Source: Bacillus sp. FJAT-27264 (GTDB lineage Bacteria > Bacillota > Bacilli > Paenibacillales > Paenibacillaceae). Taken from it: 57,701 nucleotides of DNA. Below, in pieces: positions 18,535-26,651 of the stretch. Location of the stretch: NCBI RefSeq assembly GCF_001682855.1, contig NZ_MAQW01000031.1, positions 307,155 to 364,855 of the forward strand. Reading direction: 5' to 3'. The position numbers were made by a program, and so were the translations under genes. How positions within the stretch are numbered: the stretch's first letter is position 1; each line of letters opens with the position of its first letter. The notes below the pieces were generated by a model. That model was not told the DNA's origin and did no database searches. It saw nothing but the letters and a program-made list of their open reading frames with translations.

Positions 18535-18941
18535 TGTTAGGAACAAGCTGAAGGTCCTACGTTATAAGTGGGGCCTGAAATCAAAGTTGGACAGAGAAAC
18601 AGATCATTACAGAAGAAGTAGATGTGGAGTATTGGATACCTGTAAAGAAGATTCGTTAGAGTATGTTGTATGCACGAAAAGGCCATCAGGTAAAGGGTGG
18701 TCTTATTGCCGTTTCATACATCACGTAGAACCGTAGCCGAAGCAGGTCAGGTTTTTGGTGGTGATAAGAAGGGATTTTTTTATCAAAATGGAATTTAATT
18801 AAAAAGTTCATTTGCGGTCACGCGCTCGCTCCTTTTGAATAGTTGATGCCTAATGAAGCTGGAAGAGAAATTTTGCTTGTGAGAATGTTTCCTTTGGTTA
18901 GGTTAGGTATTAAAACTGTCGATTAGAAAGGTTGGTTTTGA
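18535..18941. other. 407-bp region without an intact gene; possible AraC/GyrI tail relic
   Basis: No complete gene is visible. A short plus-strand frame at about 18603-18662 ends in EEVDVEYWIPVKKIR and a stop, which resembles the end of GyrI-like effector-binding domains of AraC regulators (compare the end of the gene at 46671: MEIWIPIVKK). The remaining sequence is A+T-rich and shows nothing I can assign. Confidence 0.35.
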
Positions 18942-19949
18942 ATGCCATTAACGACTGAGGATCAATTAATTGGTGAGATCGATGACTGGCTAAAAAAGTA
19001 TTTGTCGGCTGGGATGCTGTCCGCTGAGCGTGTAAGGCGCGGGCTAATGAACGAGAAGTGGATCATCGAGACAAGCAAAGGGTGGCTGTTCATCAAAAGC
19101 TATCACCCCGGACGGTTTAAGATACATGATACGGAGTTTCGTGGCAAGATTGAAAATGCGCTGCAGCTGCAGCTTCTATTTTATCGGTCGGGAGGACCGT
19201 GTCCTGAGCCGCTGATGCTGGAAGGGCGCTGCATGCACATCTTGCCGTGCGGAAGGTACATAACCGTCATGACGCGTTGTCCGGGTGCCATGGTGCCTGC
19301 TGGCATAATCGGTGAGCGTAAAATGTACTCACTCGGAAGAGCTGCTGCGGATATGCATGCCTTCTGGGATTCCGCGGCGACATTAGGGTTCGAAGCAGCA
19401 GAGCCGCCGGAGGAACCGATTTGGCAGTTGTCTCGTGAGGAGATAGAGCGCACCTGGGAGGTAAGCTGGGATGCGGCTCGTAACTCGTCTGAGCGTGTCC
19501 GAAACGCAATGCAATTACAGAAAGCAATTCTTGATTCACTTGGAGATGATGACTTTGCGCCTCTGACTGCGGGCTGGGCCCACCTTGATCTGTGGGCAGA
19601 CAACCTGCTTTTCGAAGGAGATCATCTGGCAGCCATCGTTGATTTCGACCGAGCACGTTATTCGTTTCCTGAAATGGACCTTGGGCGGGCTATCCTGTCC
19701 GGTACACTCAGTGGGCGCGGGTTCCACAAGGATGCGGTGGTCGCTTTCGCTGAAGGTTATCGTAATGTACGGGCTTTGCCACCGGGCTCGCTTTTAAGGG
19801 CAATCAAGTACGTTTGGTGTATCGAATCGTTTTGGTGGATTCAGCCATCGCTCGAATCGTCCAGCGTAGTTCCTGTCCGTTTTGCGGAAGAAATGATTTA
19901 TACTGCGGAGCATTGGGAGCAACTCGATGTTTTTCTTGGGGGGATATGA
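18942..19949 (+). CDS. Aminoglycoside phosphotransferase-fold kinase (APH/choline kinase-like)
   Basis: A 335-residue protein of the APH fold. The Brenner motif HLDLWADNLLF (His214, catalytic Asp216, Asn221) and the metal-binding Asp in IVDFDRA are intact, followed by an ETGL-like DLGRAIL stretch. These enzymes phosphorylate small hydroxylated compounds such as aminoglycosides, choline, homoserine or sugars. The lack of a resistance context makes a metabolic or spore-coat-type kinase equally possible. Start ATG has AGAAAGG upstream. Confidence 0.85.
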   Translation: MPLTTEDQLIGEIDDWLKKYLSAGMLSAERVRRGLMNEKWIIETSKGWLFIKSYHPGRFKIHDTEFRGKIENALQLQLLFYRSGGPCPEPLMLEGRCMHILPCGRYITVMTRCPGAMVPAGIIGERKMYSLGRAAADMHAFWDSAATLGFEAAEPPEEPIWQLSREEIERTWEVSWDAARNSSERVRNAMQLQKAILDSLGDDDFAPLTAGWAHLDLWADNLLFEGDHLAAIVDFDRARYSFPEMDLGRAILSGTLSGRGFHKDAVVAFAEGYRNVRALPPGSLLRAIKYVWCIESFWWIQPSLESSSVVPVRFAEEMIYTAEHWEQLDVFLGGI

Positions 19950-20120
19950 GGATTGAATTTTTTGAAAGTCTTGATCTTCATCTTTACGGAACGCAGCAGT
20001 CGTGAATATCTAATTTCTATAGCTGAGTCTCATTAGAATTTAGTTGACGGGACGTGTTGTGAATATTATAATTTAGCTTTTTTTATGATAAACACTTTTA
20101 AAATTATGGGAGGGGTATTT

Positions 20121-20816
20121 ATGAGTAAGATTGGATTAATTGGTGACTTCGACGCAGAAGTTGTGGCTCATATCGCTATACCTCAAGCTATTCAATTGGC
20201 TTCGGAAGATCTTGGTTGTCAGATAGAGATTGAATGGCTCCCAACTACTTTATTAGAGCAGGAGTACGAACAAAAACTAGCAACATTCCAGGCGCTTTGG
20301 ACAGTTCCGGCTAGTCCTTATAAGAGTATGCAAGGTGCGTTAAATGGTATCCGGTTTGCAAGAGAACATAATATACCCTTTCTAGGGACGTGCGGCGGAT
20401 TCCAGCATATGATTATTGAGTTTGCTAGGAATGTTCTGGAGATTTCAGAGGCAGATCATGCTGAGGAGAATCCTAACTCTTCATTCATCTTGGTTGCTCC
20501 TCTTACTTGTTCGGTCAGCGAACAAACGCATACTTTTAAACTTACACCTGACTCAAAAGTAGCTGATATTTATGGTGAACATGAGATTGTTGAGCAGTAT
20601 GGAATTTGTAATTATGGTCTAAACCCTGAGTTTGCTCCTCTGTTAGAAAAGGCAGGTCTGCGGATTGCAGGAGTTGATCTGGGTGGAGAAGTTCGTCTTA
20701 TGGAACTAAGTGCTCATCCTTTCTTTATAGGGACGCTTTTTCAGCCTGAACGTTCAGCGTTTAAAAATATTATTCACCCACTAATTAGGGCATTTCTTGA
20801 AAAAGCTATTCAATAA
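20121..20816 (+). CDS. CTP synthase C-terminal-like glutamine amidotransferase homologue
   Basis: A 231-residue stand-alone class I glutaminase-fold protein similar to the C-terminal half of CTP synthase (KIGLIGDF start, IPFLGTCGGFQHMIIEFARNV, late HPFF.G.LFQPE). The nucleophile elbow Cys91 in GTCGG is present, but the catalytic His of the FHPE motif is Gln208 (FQPE). Glutamine hydrolysis by the usual triad is therefore unlikely; it may be a degenerate or altered enzyme, as in the 'CTP synthase C-terminal region-related' group. Start ATG 20121 has GGGAGGGG 5 bases upstream. A methyltransferase gene follows 28 bases later. Confidence 0.82.
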   Translation: MSKIGLIGDFDAEVVAHIAIPQAIQLASEDLGCQIEIEWLPTTLLEQEYEQKLATFQALWTVPASPYKSMQGALNGIRFAREHNIPFLGTCGGFQHMIIEFARNVLEISEADHAEENPNSSFILVAPLTCSVSEQTHTFKLTPDSKVADIYGEHEIVEQYGICNYGLNPEFAPLLEKAGLRIAGVDLGGEVRLMELSAHPFFIGTLFQPERSAFKNIIHPLIRAFLEKAIQ

Positions 20817-20844
20817 TAGTTGAGAAGAGGACAGGTGAGCCGAG

Positions 20845-21543
20845 ATGAGTAGAGCAGAGGTTAAATTAGATTTAAGTCGGATTGTTTTTATTGGAAGAAC
20901 ATTTGATGAGTACATGTTGATGTTTGGTCTATCTAAAGAGGAGTTAAGAGGACGAAAAATTCTTGATTGCCCGGCGGGTGCATGTTCTTTCACTGCAATT
21001 GCCAACCAACTAGGGGCAGATGTTACTGCCACTGATATTGCATACTATCATCCTTTTGAACAGCTTACTGAGAAAGGCTCTGAAGATATTGAGCATGCTA
21101 TGTTGAGCATGGAAAAAGCACAGTCCAATTACAAATGGGATTATTTTAAATCTGTAGAGGGTTTAAGAAGTCATAGAATACAAGCACTAAATGATTGTGC
21201 TAATGATATGAAAGAATTCCCTAATCGTTATGTTCCTGCTGTTTTACCTATGTTGCCATTTGGAGATGAGGAATTTGATTTAACGCTATCTGCTCATTTC
21301 TTATTTATGTACGCTGATCGGTTGGACTATGACCTCCACTTGCAAGCTATACAGGAGTTAATGCGTGTTACCAAGGAAGAGATACGCATATTCCCTTTGG
21401 TGGACCTATCCTGCAATCGATATGAGCATTTGGATAAGTTAATTGATTTTATACAAAGCCAAGGCTATATTGCAGAAGAAATTAAAGTTGGTTATGAGTT
21501 TCAAAAAGGTGCTAACAGTATGTTAAGGATTAAGAAAGTTTAA
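20845..21543 (+). CDS. SAM-dependent methyltransferase-like protein
   Basis: A 232-residue Rossmann protein with motif I ILDCPAGACSFTAIANQLGADVTATDIAY (about 39-67) and a later FDLTLSAHFLFMYADRLDYD stretch typical of the class I methyltransferase fold. Motif I has CPAGAC in place of the usual D-x-G-x-G-x-G, which is seen in a subgroup of bacterial proteins. It follows the CTP-synthase-like gene by 28 bases and shares its terminator, so the two probably form an operon. Substrate unknown. Confidence 0.8.
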   Translation: MSRAEVKLDLSRIVFIGRTFDEYMLMFGLSKEELRGRKILDCPAGACSFTAIANQLGADVTATDIAYYHPFEQLTEKGSEDIEHAMLSMEKAQSNYKWDYFKSVEGLRSHRIQALNDCANDMKEFPNRYVPAVLPMLPFGDEEFDLTLSAHFLFMYADRLDYDLHLQAIQELMRVTKEEIRIFPLVDLSCNRYEHLDKLIDFIQSQGYIAEEIKVGYEFQKGANSMLRIKKV

Positions 21544-21561
21544 TATAATTCGAAAATAACG

Positions 21562-21591
21562 AAACCACTCCCATATTGGCTGGAGTGGTTT
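21562..21591 (+). terminator. Terminator after the methyltransferase gene
   Basis: AAACCACTC / GAGTGGTTT 9-bp stem followed by TTGTTATTT, 18 bases after the stop codon. Confidence 0.8.
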
Positions 21592-21630
21592 TGTTATTTA
21601 TAAATGCCTAATTCTCTATTCAAAGTCTTG

Positions 21631-21711
21631 TCTGATGCGTTCACAAGGCCGGTTATGGTGGTACAGAAGCTATATGAGGAGGGTGAGACTGATCGAATGA
21701 TAAATGTATAA
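21631..21711 (+). pseudogene. Tail relic of an alpha/beta hydrolase
   Basis: The frame reads SDAFTRPVMVVQKLYEEG, then continues to a TAA at 21709. It closely matches the C-terminal end TDAFVRPSYVAQKLYEAG of the intact hydrolase at 24191-25078. Nothing upstream of SDAF is recognisable, so only the last 20-25 codons of a paralogue remain. Confidence 0.7.
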
Positions 21712-21718
21712 TAAGTTC

Positions 21719-21747
21719 TTGACAAAAGTTTGTTATGAAATTACACT
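21719..21747 (+). promoter_or_regulatory. Predicted sigma-A promoter of the DoxX gene
   Basis: A perfect -35 TTGACA (21719-21724), 17-bp spacer, TACACT at 21742-21747. The -10 region lies in a TTACA-x6-TTACA direct repeat and is followed by TTACATAA ... TTATGTGA arms, which could be a regulator site. Confidence 0.6.
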
Positions 21748-21799
21748 AAGTTACATAAATAAAGTTAATGAATATTAGTTATGTGAAAGGGTGTTTATA

Positions 21800-22150
21800 A
21801 TGAATATAGCATTATGGATCGCTCAAGGCTTACTTGCAGTCATGTTTTTACTGCCTGGCTTAATGAAGCTGTTTACAAAACCGAAGCCGGAGCAAAACTT
21901 GTCCGTGGGCCTGGTGAAATTTATTGGTATTGCGGAGGTACTTGGTGCTATCGGTTTGATTTTGCCAGGTGCACTTAACATCGCACCATATCTTACAGGT
22001 GTTGCTGCGATTGGAACCGGAATTATCATGTTACTTGCAATAACATATCATTTGAGACGCAAGGAAACATCAGGGGCTGTAACCTGTCTAGTACTGCTTT
22101 TGATTAGTTTGTTTGTAGTTATCGGACGTTTTGGCATCCAGCCTTTCTAA
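21800..22150 (+). CDS. DoxX-like membrane protein
   Basis: A 116-residue protein with four transmembrane helices in the DoxX layout (GLLAVMFLLPGLMKLF, KFIGIAEVLGAIGLILPG, APYLTGVAAIGTGIIMLLA, last helix about 95-112). Family members sit in the cytoplasmic membrane and are linked to thiol/redox or quinone metabolism, often controlled by redox regulators. Start ATG 21800 has AAAGG 9 bases upstream; the GTG at 21791 is less likely. It has its own promoter and a strong terminator. Confidence 0.88.
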   Translation: MNIALWIAQGLLAVMFLLPGLMKLFTKPKPEQNLSVGLVKFIGIAEVLGAIGLILPGALNIAPYLTGVAAIGTGIIMLLAITYHLRRKETSGAVTCLVLLLISLFVVIGRFGIQPF

Positions 22151-22206
22151 TGAAATAAGTCCACTTAGCCCACTATAAAAGCGATTGGCTTGTGTACTTA
22201 GACAAA

Positions 22207-22244
22207 AAACAGACCGCATCCTGTTGAAGGAATGCGGTCTGTTT
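22207..22244. terminator. Bidirectional terminator
   Basis: A perfect 13-bp stem (AAACAGACCGCAT / ATGCGGTCTGTTT) with a 12-base loop and T/A-rich flanks on both sides. It serves the DoxX gene and the convergent tetR relic. Confidence 0.9.
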
Positions 22245-22256
22245 CTATTTTGAGGG

Positions 22257-22640
22257 CTACTGAATTATTGAATTCGGGTTAGAAAAGGTAAAAGAATTCC
22301 CGAGCATACGCTCGACGATTCGATTGAATGCCAATTTTTTTTGGTCCAATGAATTTTCCTGCCACAAGAAAATCCCTGTATCGAACATAATGTTAACTCC
22401 AACGAGTATGAATTCAGCGCTTTCCTGGACGATTTGTACGAGGACTTTCTGGTGAATCGATGCATTATATTCGTGGTGAAGAAATTCGATGATGCTCTCA
22501 TCATCATAGGATTGTCTCCACAAGATGGCATAGAGTTTGGCCTCCGCATTCATTTCTTCGGTTTCAGCCAGCGCTTTGATCTTGGTGATTTTTTCATCGA
22601 CCAAGCGCTCTACTATGGCGATCATAATATCTTTGTCTGT
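22257..22640 (-). pseudogene. TetR-family regulator lacking its DNA-binding front
   Basis: The minus frame reads DKDIMIAIVERLVDEKITKI and continues as a helical ligand-binding/dimerisation domain to the stop at 22257. It lacks the N-terminal 45-50 residues with the helix-turn-helix. It is cut exactly where the plus-strand MFS relic begins, so one deletion removed the fronts of a divergent tetR/MFS pair. An internal ATG (22625) could still give a 122-residue protein without DNA-binding ability. Confidence 0.82.
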
Positions 22641-22838
22641 CTATTCGGCTTTACGATGGGATTAACTACATCCATGCCAACGACGATTCTGGCAGAGCTA
22701 TTTCCAGAGGAACGTGCTACGGTTATAGGCGTGTATAACTTGCTCCGGTATACAGGCAGTGCGCTTGGACCGATGATTGGCTCACTACTTTATGTTTTGA
22801 TGTACAACTCAAATCAAGTATACAAAAATCACCAGTGA
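22629..22838 (+). pseudogene. C-terminal remnant of an MFS transporter
   Basis: The frame reads FVCLFGFTMGLTTSMPTTIL, then AELFPEERATVIGVYNLLRY and GPMIGSLLYVL, which are the last two helices of a Bcr/CflA or sugar-transporter-like MFS protein, ending with a stop at 22836-22838. The preceding ten helices are missing. The fragment overlaps the front of the tetR relic, marking the deletion joint near 22629-22640. Confidence 0.82.
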
Positions 22839-22869
22839 TATGATCATAACGAAAGGAGGGAGGACTTCC

Positions 22870-23772
22870 ATGTACGAATGGAATGAAATGGTCCAGCTAA
22901 TGGTAGACTGGGTGGAGAGCAATATTACGGAGAGCGCATCTCTTATTCAGATGTCAGAACAGCTAGGTTATTCACCCTATTATTGTTCCAGACAGTTCAA
23001 TCAATTAACTGGGATGACCTTGCGGGACTACATCTGGACTCGAAGGATCAGCCGTGCCGCCCTGGAGCTCCGCGATAGTGATCAGCGGGTTCTAGACGTT
23101 GCCGTAAAGTATGGATTCTCATCACAAGAGGCGTTTACACGAGCATTCAACAAGGCTTTTCGGCTCACCCCTGCAGTATACCAAAAAGCTCCCCGACCTA
23201 TTCCGTTGGCTATTCGTCAGGAGGTATTCTCACCTTATCATTATTTGATCAAGGAGCGGGAAAAGATGAGTAAAGTACATTTGCAACCAGCGGAGATCAA
23301 AGTCGAGTTCATTCCAGCACACAAATTTATCGGTATCTGGGACATTTCTGTAACAAACTATGGAGACTTCTGGGGAAACGGACACTCTTGTGATGAGATT
23401 AGCGGTACGTTGGAGAGTATGTCTAATCATGCCCTTCCGGGACAACTTGGTCAGACGGCAGGATGGTTTTACCAGAATGGGCAGAAGGGGTACTTGTATG
23501 GAATCCCCGCTTCACTGGAGTATGATGGGCCTATTCCGGAAGGGATGGAATGCAGGGAGATTCCAGAATCGGAATATTTGGTCTTTTTCCACCCTACTTT
23601 CGACTACCTAAAAGATAATAGCGCTGTTATGGGTACAGTTGAAGAAGTAGCGTGGAACTTCGACCCTAAAGGTATGGGATACGAATGGGATGAAGAAACC
23701 AAACAGGACTACCAACGGCATTTCCCAGAGGGATATGGTTATGCAGTGTTGCGACCAGTAAAAAAGATATAA
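22870..23772 (+). CDS. AraC-family regulator with GyrI-like effector domain
   Basis: A 300-residue regulator. Residues about 1-105 hold two AraC helix-turn-helix motifs (LIQMSEQLGYSPYYCSRQF and VLDVAVKYGFSSQEAFTRAF), and residues about 140-300 are a GyrI/SOUL-like effector-binding domain ending in YAVLRPVKK. This layout is that of Rob/TetD-like multidrug or solute-sensing regulators. Start ATG 22870 is preceded by AAGGAGGGAGG. The nearby efflux relic (22629) may have been a former target. Confidence 0.9.
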   Translation: MYEWNEMVQLMVDWVESNITESASLIQMSEQLGYSPYYCSRQFNQLTGMTLRDYIWTRRISRAALELRDSDQRVLDVAVKYGFSSQEAFTRAFNKAFRLTPAVYQKAPRPIPLAIRQEVFSPYHYLIKEREKMSKVHLQPAEIKVEFIPAHKFIGIWDISVTNYGDFWGNGHSCDEISGTLESMSNHALPGQLGQTAGWFYQNGQKGYLYGIPASLEYDGPIPEGMECREIPESEYLVFFHPTFDYLKDNSAVMGTVEEVAWNFDPKGMGYEWDEETKQDYQRHFPEGYGYAVLRPVKKI

Positions 23773-23819
23773 CTGTGTAAGGATTGATTTGAGCATAGAT
23801 AATACTTGTAATAGCGAAA

Positions 23820-23842
23820 AGGCCATCCCTCAAGGATGGCCT
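23820..23842. terminator. Terminator, stronger on the minus strand
   Basis: AGGCCATCC / GGATGGCCT perfect 9-bp stem with five-base loop. A TTTTC run follows on the minus strand, fitting the DUF2812 relic, while it also lies after the AraC gene. Confidence 0.72.
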
Positions 23843-23884
23843 AAAAACTTACCGCCTATTGTTTAACCTTGTTGTCTTTTCCTG

Positions 23885-24090
23885 CTAAGAAGCTCTATTT
23901 CGGATTTCAGGATTAATGCGCTCCTCCAAGTTCAGAGAATAATCAAAGTCATGTGGCGGTCCTTTTTCGAAGCGGTAGAAAAAGCCCCTCATCCCGGTCA
24001 CATGCCAGCCTTCTTAACTCATTTCTTTAAGCAAATTCATATCACTCTCAGGTGTCATTGCCAATCCACTGCTCATACGATATTTAGCTA
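23885..24090 (-). pseudogene. DUF2812-type protein remnant with an in-frame TAA
   Basis: The minus frame reads AKYRMSSGLAMTPESDMNLL, then KEMS, a TAA at 24014-24016, and EGWHVTGMRGFFYRFEKGPP followed by DFDYSLNLEERINPEI. The pattern SGLA...E.DM..L..MA.EGW...G...FYR.EKG.P.D..YSL is characteristic of DUF2812 membrane proteins, but only this one domain remains and the usual membrane part is gone. A GGAGGG site lies upstream, with an ATA where a start could be. Confidence 0.68.
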
Positions 24091-24190
24091 TTTATTTACC
24101 CTCCTTAGCGAGACATTCAGGGATGGAAGGAACCTCTCAAAAGCATTAGGCATAAGCTGAGTTATATCGATGTTGAGAGGATGTTTTAGC

Positions 24191-25078
24191 ATGTATCCTT
24201 ATTACCCGCAGGTTCCTCAATTTCCCTATCCCAATTACCATTTAATGCTTCCAAGCTTTTATAACTCCACATATCCTGCAAGCAGATGGTTTGGGCAATA
24301 TGAAGCCCGTGAAACATTTGAAAGTCACCGGTTGCCACCGGAGCAACAACTGACCTTTGTGCTTGTACATGGCTCCTGGGCCGATGCCCACTTCTGGAAC
24401 GGCATAGCAGCGGAGCTGCGCAAGAGAGGGCATATCGTCTACACGCCAGAGTACGCAGGACACGGGAAAGACCCAAACAAAGCAGTCACGCATGACATGA
24501 TTACGAAGTCTGTCGTCGACTATGTAACAAGGCTGAACTTGCATGACATCATTCTCGTCGGGCATAGCTTCGGGGGAACCGTTATCCAGAAGGTTGCGGA
24601 ACAGATACCGGATCGCCTCAAGCGACTTGTCTTCTGGGATGCATTTGTATTAATAGACGGTGAGTCTGCTGCCGACGAGTTGCCACCCCAAACGAGACAA
24701 GGGTTCGAGCAACTCAGAGCTGCATCGCATGACGATACAATTATGCTCCCTTTTTCGCTGTTCCGGGCTCTATTCGTTAATACAGCGACTTTGGAGCAGG
24801 CTAAGTGGATATACGCAGGCGTTACTCCGGAGCCGGCAAAACCACTCTTTGAGAAGCTGGATCTTAAGGCGTTCTATGCTCTACCTACGCCCAAAAGCTA
24901 TTTGTTTTTTTACCAAGATAACGTTTTTACAGGAGCAGAAGGATTCGGCTGGTATCCGCATATGGCTTCACGGCTTGGTATGTTCCGCCTGATCGTCGGT
25001 GACGGGGACCATATGACAGATGCATTCGTAAGGCCGAGTTATGTAGCGCAGAAGCTGTACGAGGCGGGCAGGGACTAA
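24191..25078 (+). CDS. Alpha/beta hydrolase (salicylate/methylesterase-like)
   Basis: A 295-residue protein with a Tyr/Pro-rich N-terminal 45-residue extension followed by an alpha/beta hydrolase domain. The oxyanion segment LVHGSWADAHFW, nucleophile elbow VGHSFGG and catalytic His in DGDHMTDAF are present. It resembles the EstC/salicylic-acid-binding methylesterase group. Start ATG 24191 has AGAGG about 10 bases upstream; an upstream TTG at 24170 is less likely. A short hairpin AATCCGC/GCGGATT overlaps the stop region and may weakly terminate. A tail relic of a paralogue lies at 21631. Confidence 0.85.
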   Translation: MYPYYPQVPQFPYPNYHLMLPSFYNSTYPASRWFGQYEARETFESHRLPPEQQLTFVLVHGSWADAHFWNGIAAELRKRGHIVYTPEYAGHGKDPNKAVTHDMITKSVVDYVTRLNLHDIILVGHSFGGTVIQKVAEQIPDRLKRLVFWDAFVLIDGESAADELPPQTRQGFEQLRAASHDDTIMLPFSLFRALFVNTATLEQAKWIYAGVTPEPAKPLFEKLDLKAFYALPTPKSYLFFYQDNVFTGAEGFGWYPHMASRLGMFRLIVGDGDHMTDAFVRPSYVAQKLYEAGRD

Positions 25079-25192
25079 TCCGCTGAGCGGATTTGTACAC
25101 CTGGCGAAAGCAACTCATGATCAGCAATAATATACTATATGTCACTCATTATAAGATGTAGGATGTGAGAACAGCTTGAAAGGAGCCTTCTC

Positions 25193-25503
25193 ATGGACAC
25201 TACATCTTTTTTGATTTACGTATGATAGCCACGTTTACACCAGGACCTACGAATATCGTCATCTTGCCTACTGTTAATCAATTTGGGGCAAAAAAAGCAA
25301 TGAAATATTCGTACGGAGCAACGGTTGGCTTTGGTTTATTACTTGTTATTTCCGCCGTCTTAAATAATTTGCAAAAAGGGTTCGTCAAATCCATCCGAAA
25401 ACCAAGCAGCCGCCTTTTTGTCTGGCTTCATGATGCAGTGTTTAAATCCCAAATTAGTATTATTCACATCGACTGTAATTCCAACATTTGTCCTGCCCTA
25501 TTA
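25193..25503 (+). pseudogene. LysE/RhtB-type exporter remnant
   Basis: The start reads MDTTSFLIYV, then a one-base frameshift leads to IATFTPGPTNIVILPTVNQF and GAKKAMKYSYGATVGFGLLL, the N-terminal LysE signature. Later, in another frame, SGFMMQCLNPKLVLFTSTVI and PTFVLPYYN match the conserved middle of the family. The stretch between is deleted and the C-terminus is missing. AAAGGAG precedes the ATG. The exporter is certainly nonfunctional. Confidence 0.83.
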
Positions 25504-25938
25504 CAATGGGGATCGATACAGAATTAGGTCGAAAATAGCCTGGGAGAATCAATGACGAGCTTGAGTGTAGGTACTTGATTCAGGGTACCCTTTCACGCTT
25601 ATACAAAGATTATGTCCACTTGGGGATGTGCAAACAATGTCTTTCCCAGAACCATGGTTTTGTACCTCCCTAAAAATATGAATGGATGCGATATGGCTTA
25701 TTGCAAGTAACTCTGGAATTGAATACTCAGAAGAGAGCTGAAAGGCTATTTTAGCCTTATGACGGTGATTGCATTTTCCGAAATGGAGAAGTATCAGTAT
25801 TTCCTTTGAAAGTCTACGACATGTGACGTTAACAGTCTGCCTTGGACGGATACCGGAAGTGACGGATAAACAATCATTTCAAAGTTCCGCATGTGTGATT
25901 GCGGCTAGAATTTTCTCTCTATTAGTCATATTGTCCAT
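25504..25938 (-). pseudogene. Unrecognised gene interrupted by two in-frame TGA codons
   Basis: From an ATG at 25938 (AAGGAG upstream) one frame stays open to 25504 except for TGA codons at 25879-25881 and 25549-25551. It includes RPRQTVNVTCRRLSKE, LLHFGKCNHRHKAKIAFQLS, SIPELLAISHIASIHIF, then QNHGSGKDIVCTSPSGHNLC and VKGYPESSTYTQARH-TGA-FSQAIFDLILYR. The second TGA sits where a Trp would fit well. I do not recognise the family; the GSGKDI...CISVKG segment could be nuclease-like, which is inference. It starts 5 bases after the HTH gene at 25944 and ends at the LysE relic. Confidence 0.6.
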
Positions 25939-25943
25939 CCTAG

Positions 25944-26171
25944 TTACTCCTTTGGAACAACATACTCGGAGAGTTTGATTCCTTTACTAACTTCAGTTGC
26001 ATATGACTGATTAATTCCAGAGGCAGCCACAATTTCCTTCACACTGAAATCATTTTTGAGAATGACATCCGCATACTTAACACCGAACAAGTGAATTTTT
26101 GCTACTTGCTTTCTATGTGGTGCGTTTCGATACATATCGCTAAGGATTTTCCCGAGCTCATTAACAGTCAC
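25944..26171 (-). CDS. Small HTH-domain protein
   Basis: A 75-residue protein with a probable helix-turn-helix (DFSVKEIVAASGINQSYATE followed by VSKGIKLSEYV). It starts at a GTG preceded by AAGGGAT. Small proteins of this kind occur next to DNA-modifying or nuclease-like partners. Here the downstream partner, 5 bases away, is the gene broken by two TGA codons, so the pair was probably one functional unit. Confidence 0.62.
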   Translation of the reverse strand: MTVNELGKILSDMYRNAPHRKQVAKIHLFGVKYADVILKNDFSVKEIVAASGINQSYATEVSKGIKLSEYVVPKE

Positions 26172-26198
26172 TTTCTATCCCTTCTTTCCGTCCGTCAA

Positions 26199-26393
26199 TC
26201 AAATCTGATAGGTACATATTTCTACGAAATTTGTTGAGAAGCACTCTTTTAAGAACATATGTGTCAAATCATAATAGTGATTTTGTGCTGAGGTTTCGAT
26301 ACTTCCGGACACAGACAATATACCCTCGGCTATATTGTCAGATGAGGGGCTAAGCTTAAACTCCTTAATTAAAGGTGAGTTCGACGCTGCCAA
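26199..26393 (-). other. Uncertain 64-residue open frame
   Basis: Begins at a TTG and reads through NIAEGILSVSGSIETSAQNH and DLTHMFLKECFS. Composition looks protein-like but there is no ribosome site and I recognise no family. It overlaps the recombinase-like tail in another frame. It may be part of a decayed gene. Confidence 0.25.
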
Positions 26394-26436
26394 CGAGCTT
26401 CCTATCGTCCAGGGTAACTTTTTTACGATTAGATGA
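26365..26436 (-). pseudogene. Recombinase-like C-terminal tail, copy 1
   Basis: The minus frame reads NRKKVTLDDRKLVGSVELTF and stops at 26365-26367. The sequence is repeated, with about four in five bases the same, at 28872-28961. The pattern resembles the last residues of large serine recombinases of Firmicutes elements; this is an inference from memory. Only the tail remains. Confidence 0.5.
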
Positions 26437-26651
26437 AGGAGGTCTTGCGTTGTGGAATGGAGAGTACAGCTTAAATTATATTGAACATGATAGAGCCGTC
26501 CAGTGCTGGACAGCTCTAAATTATGCTACTAACCCTTCAAAAAGTAGAAATCCCCCCCCGGAAGGAAGAAACTCCTAGGTAGGTTCGCTACAAAATTGTA
26601 AGGCAGCTCGATTAACTATCTAATCTTATTATGGATATAATCGTTAAATGA

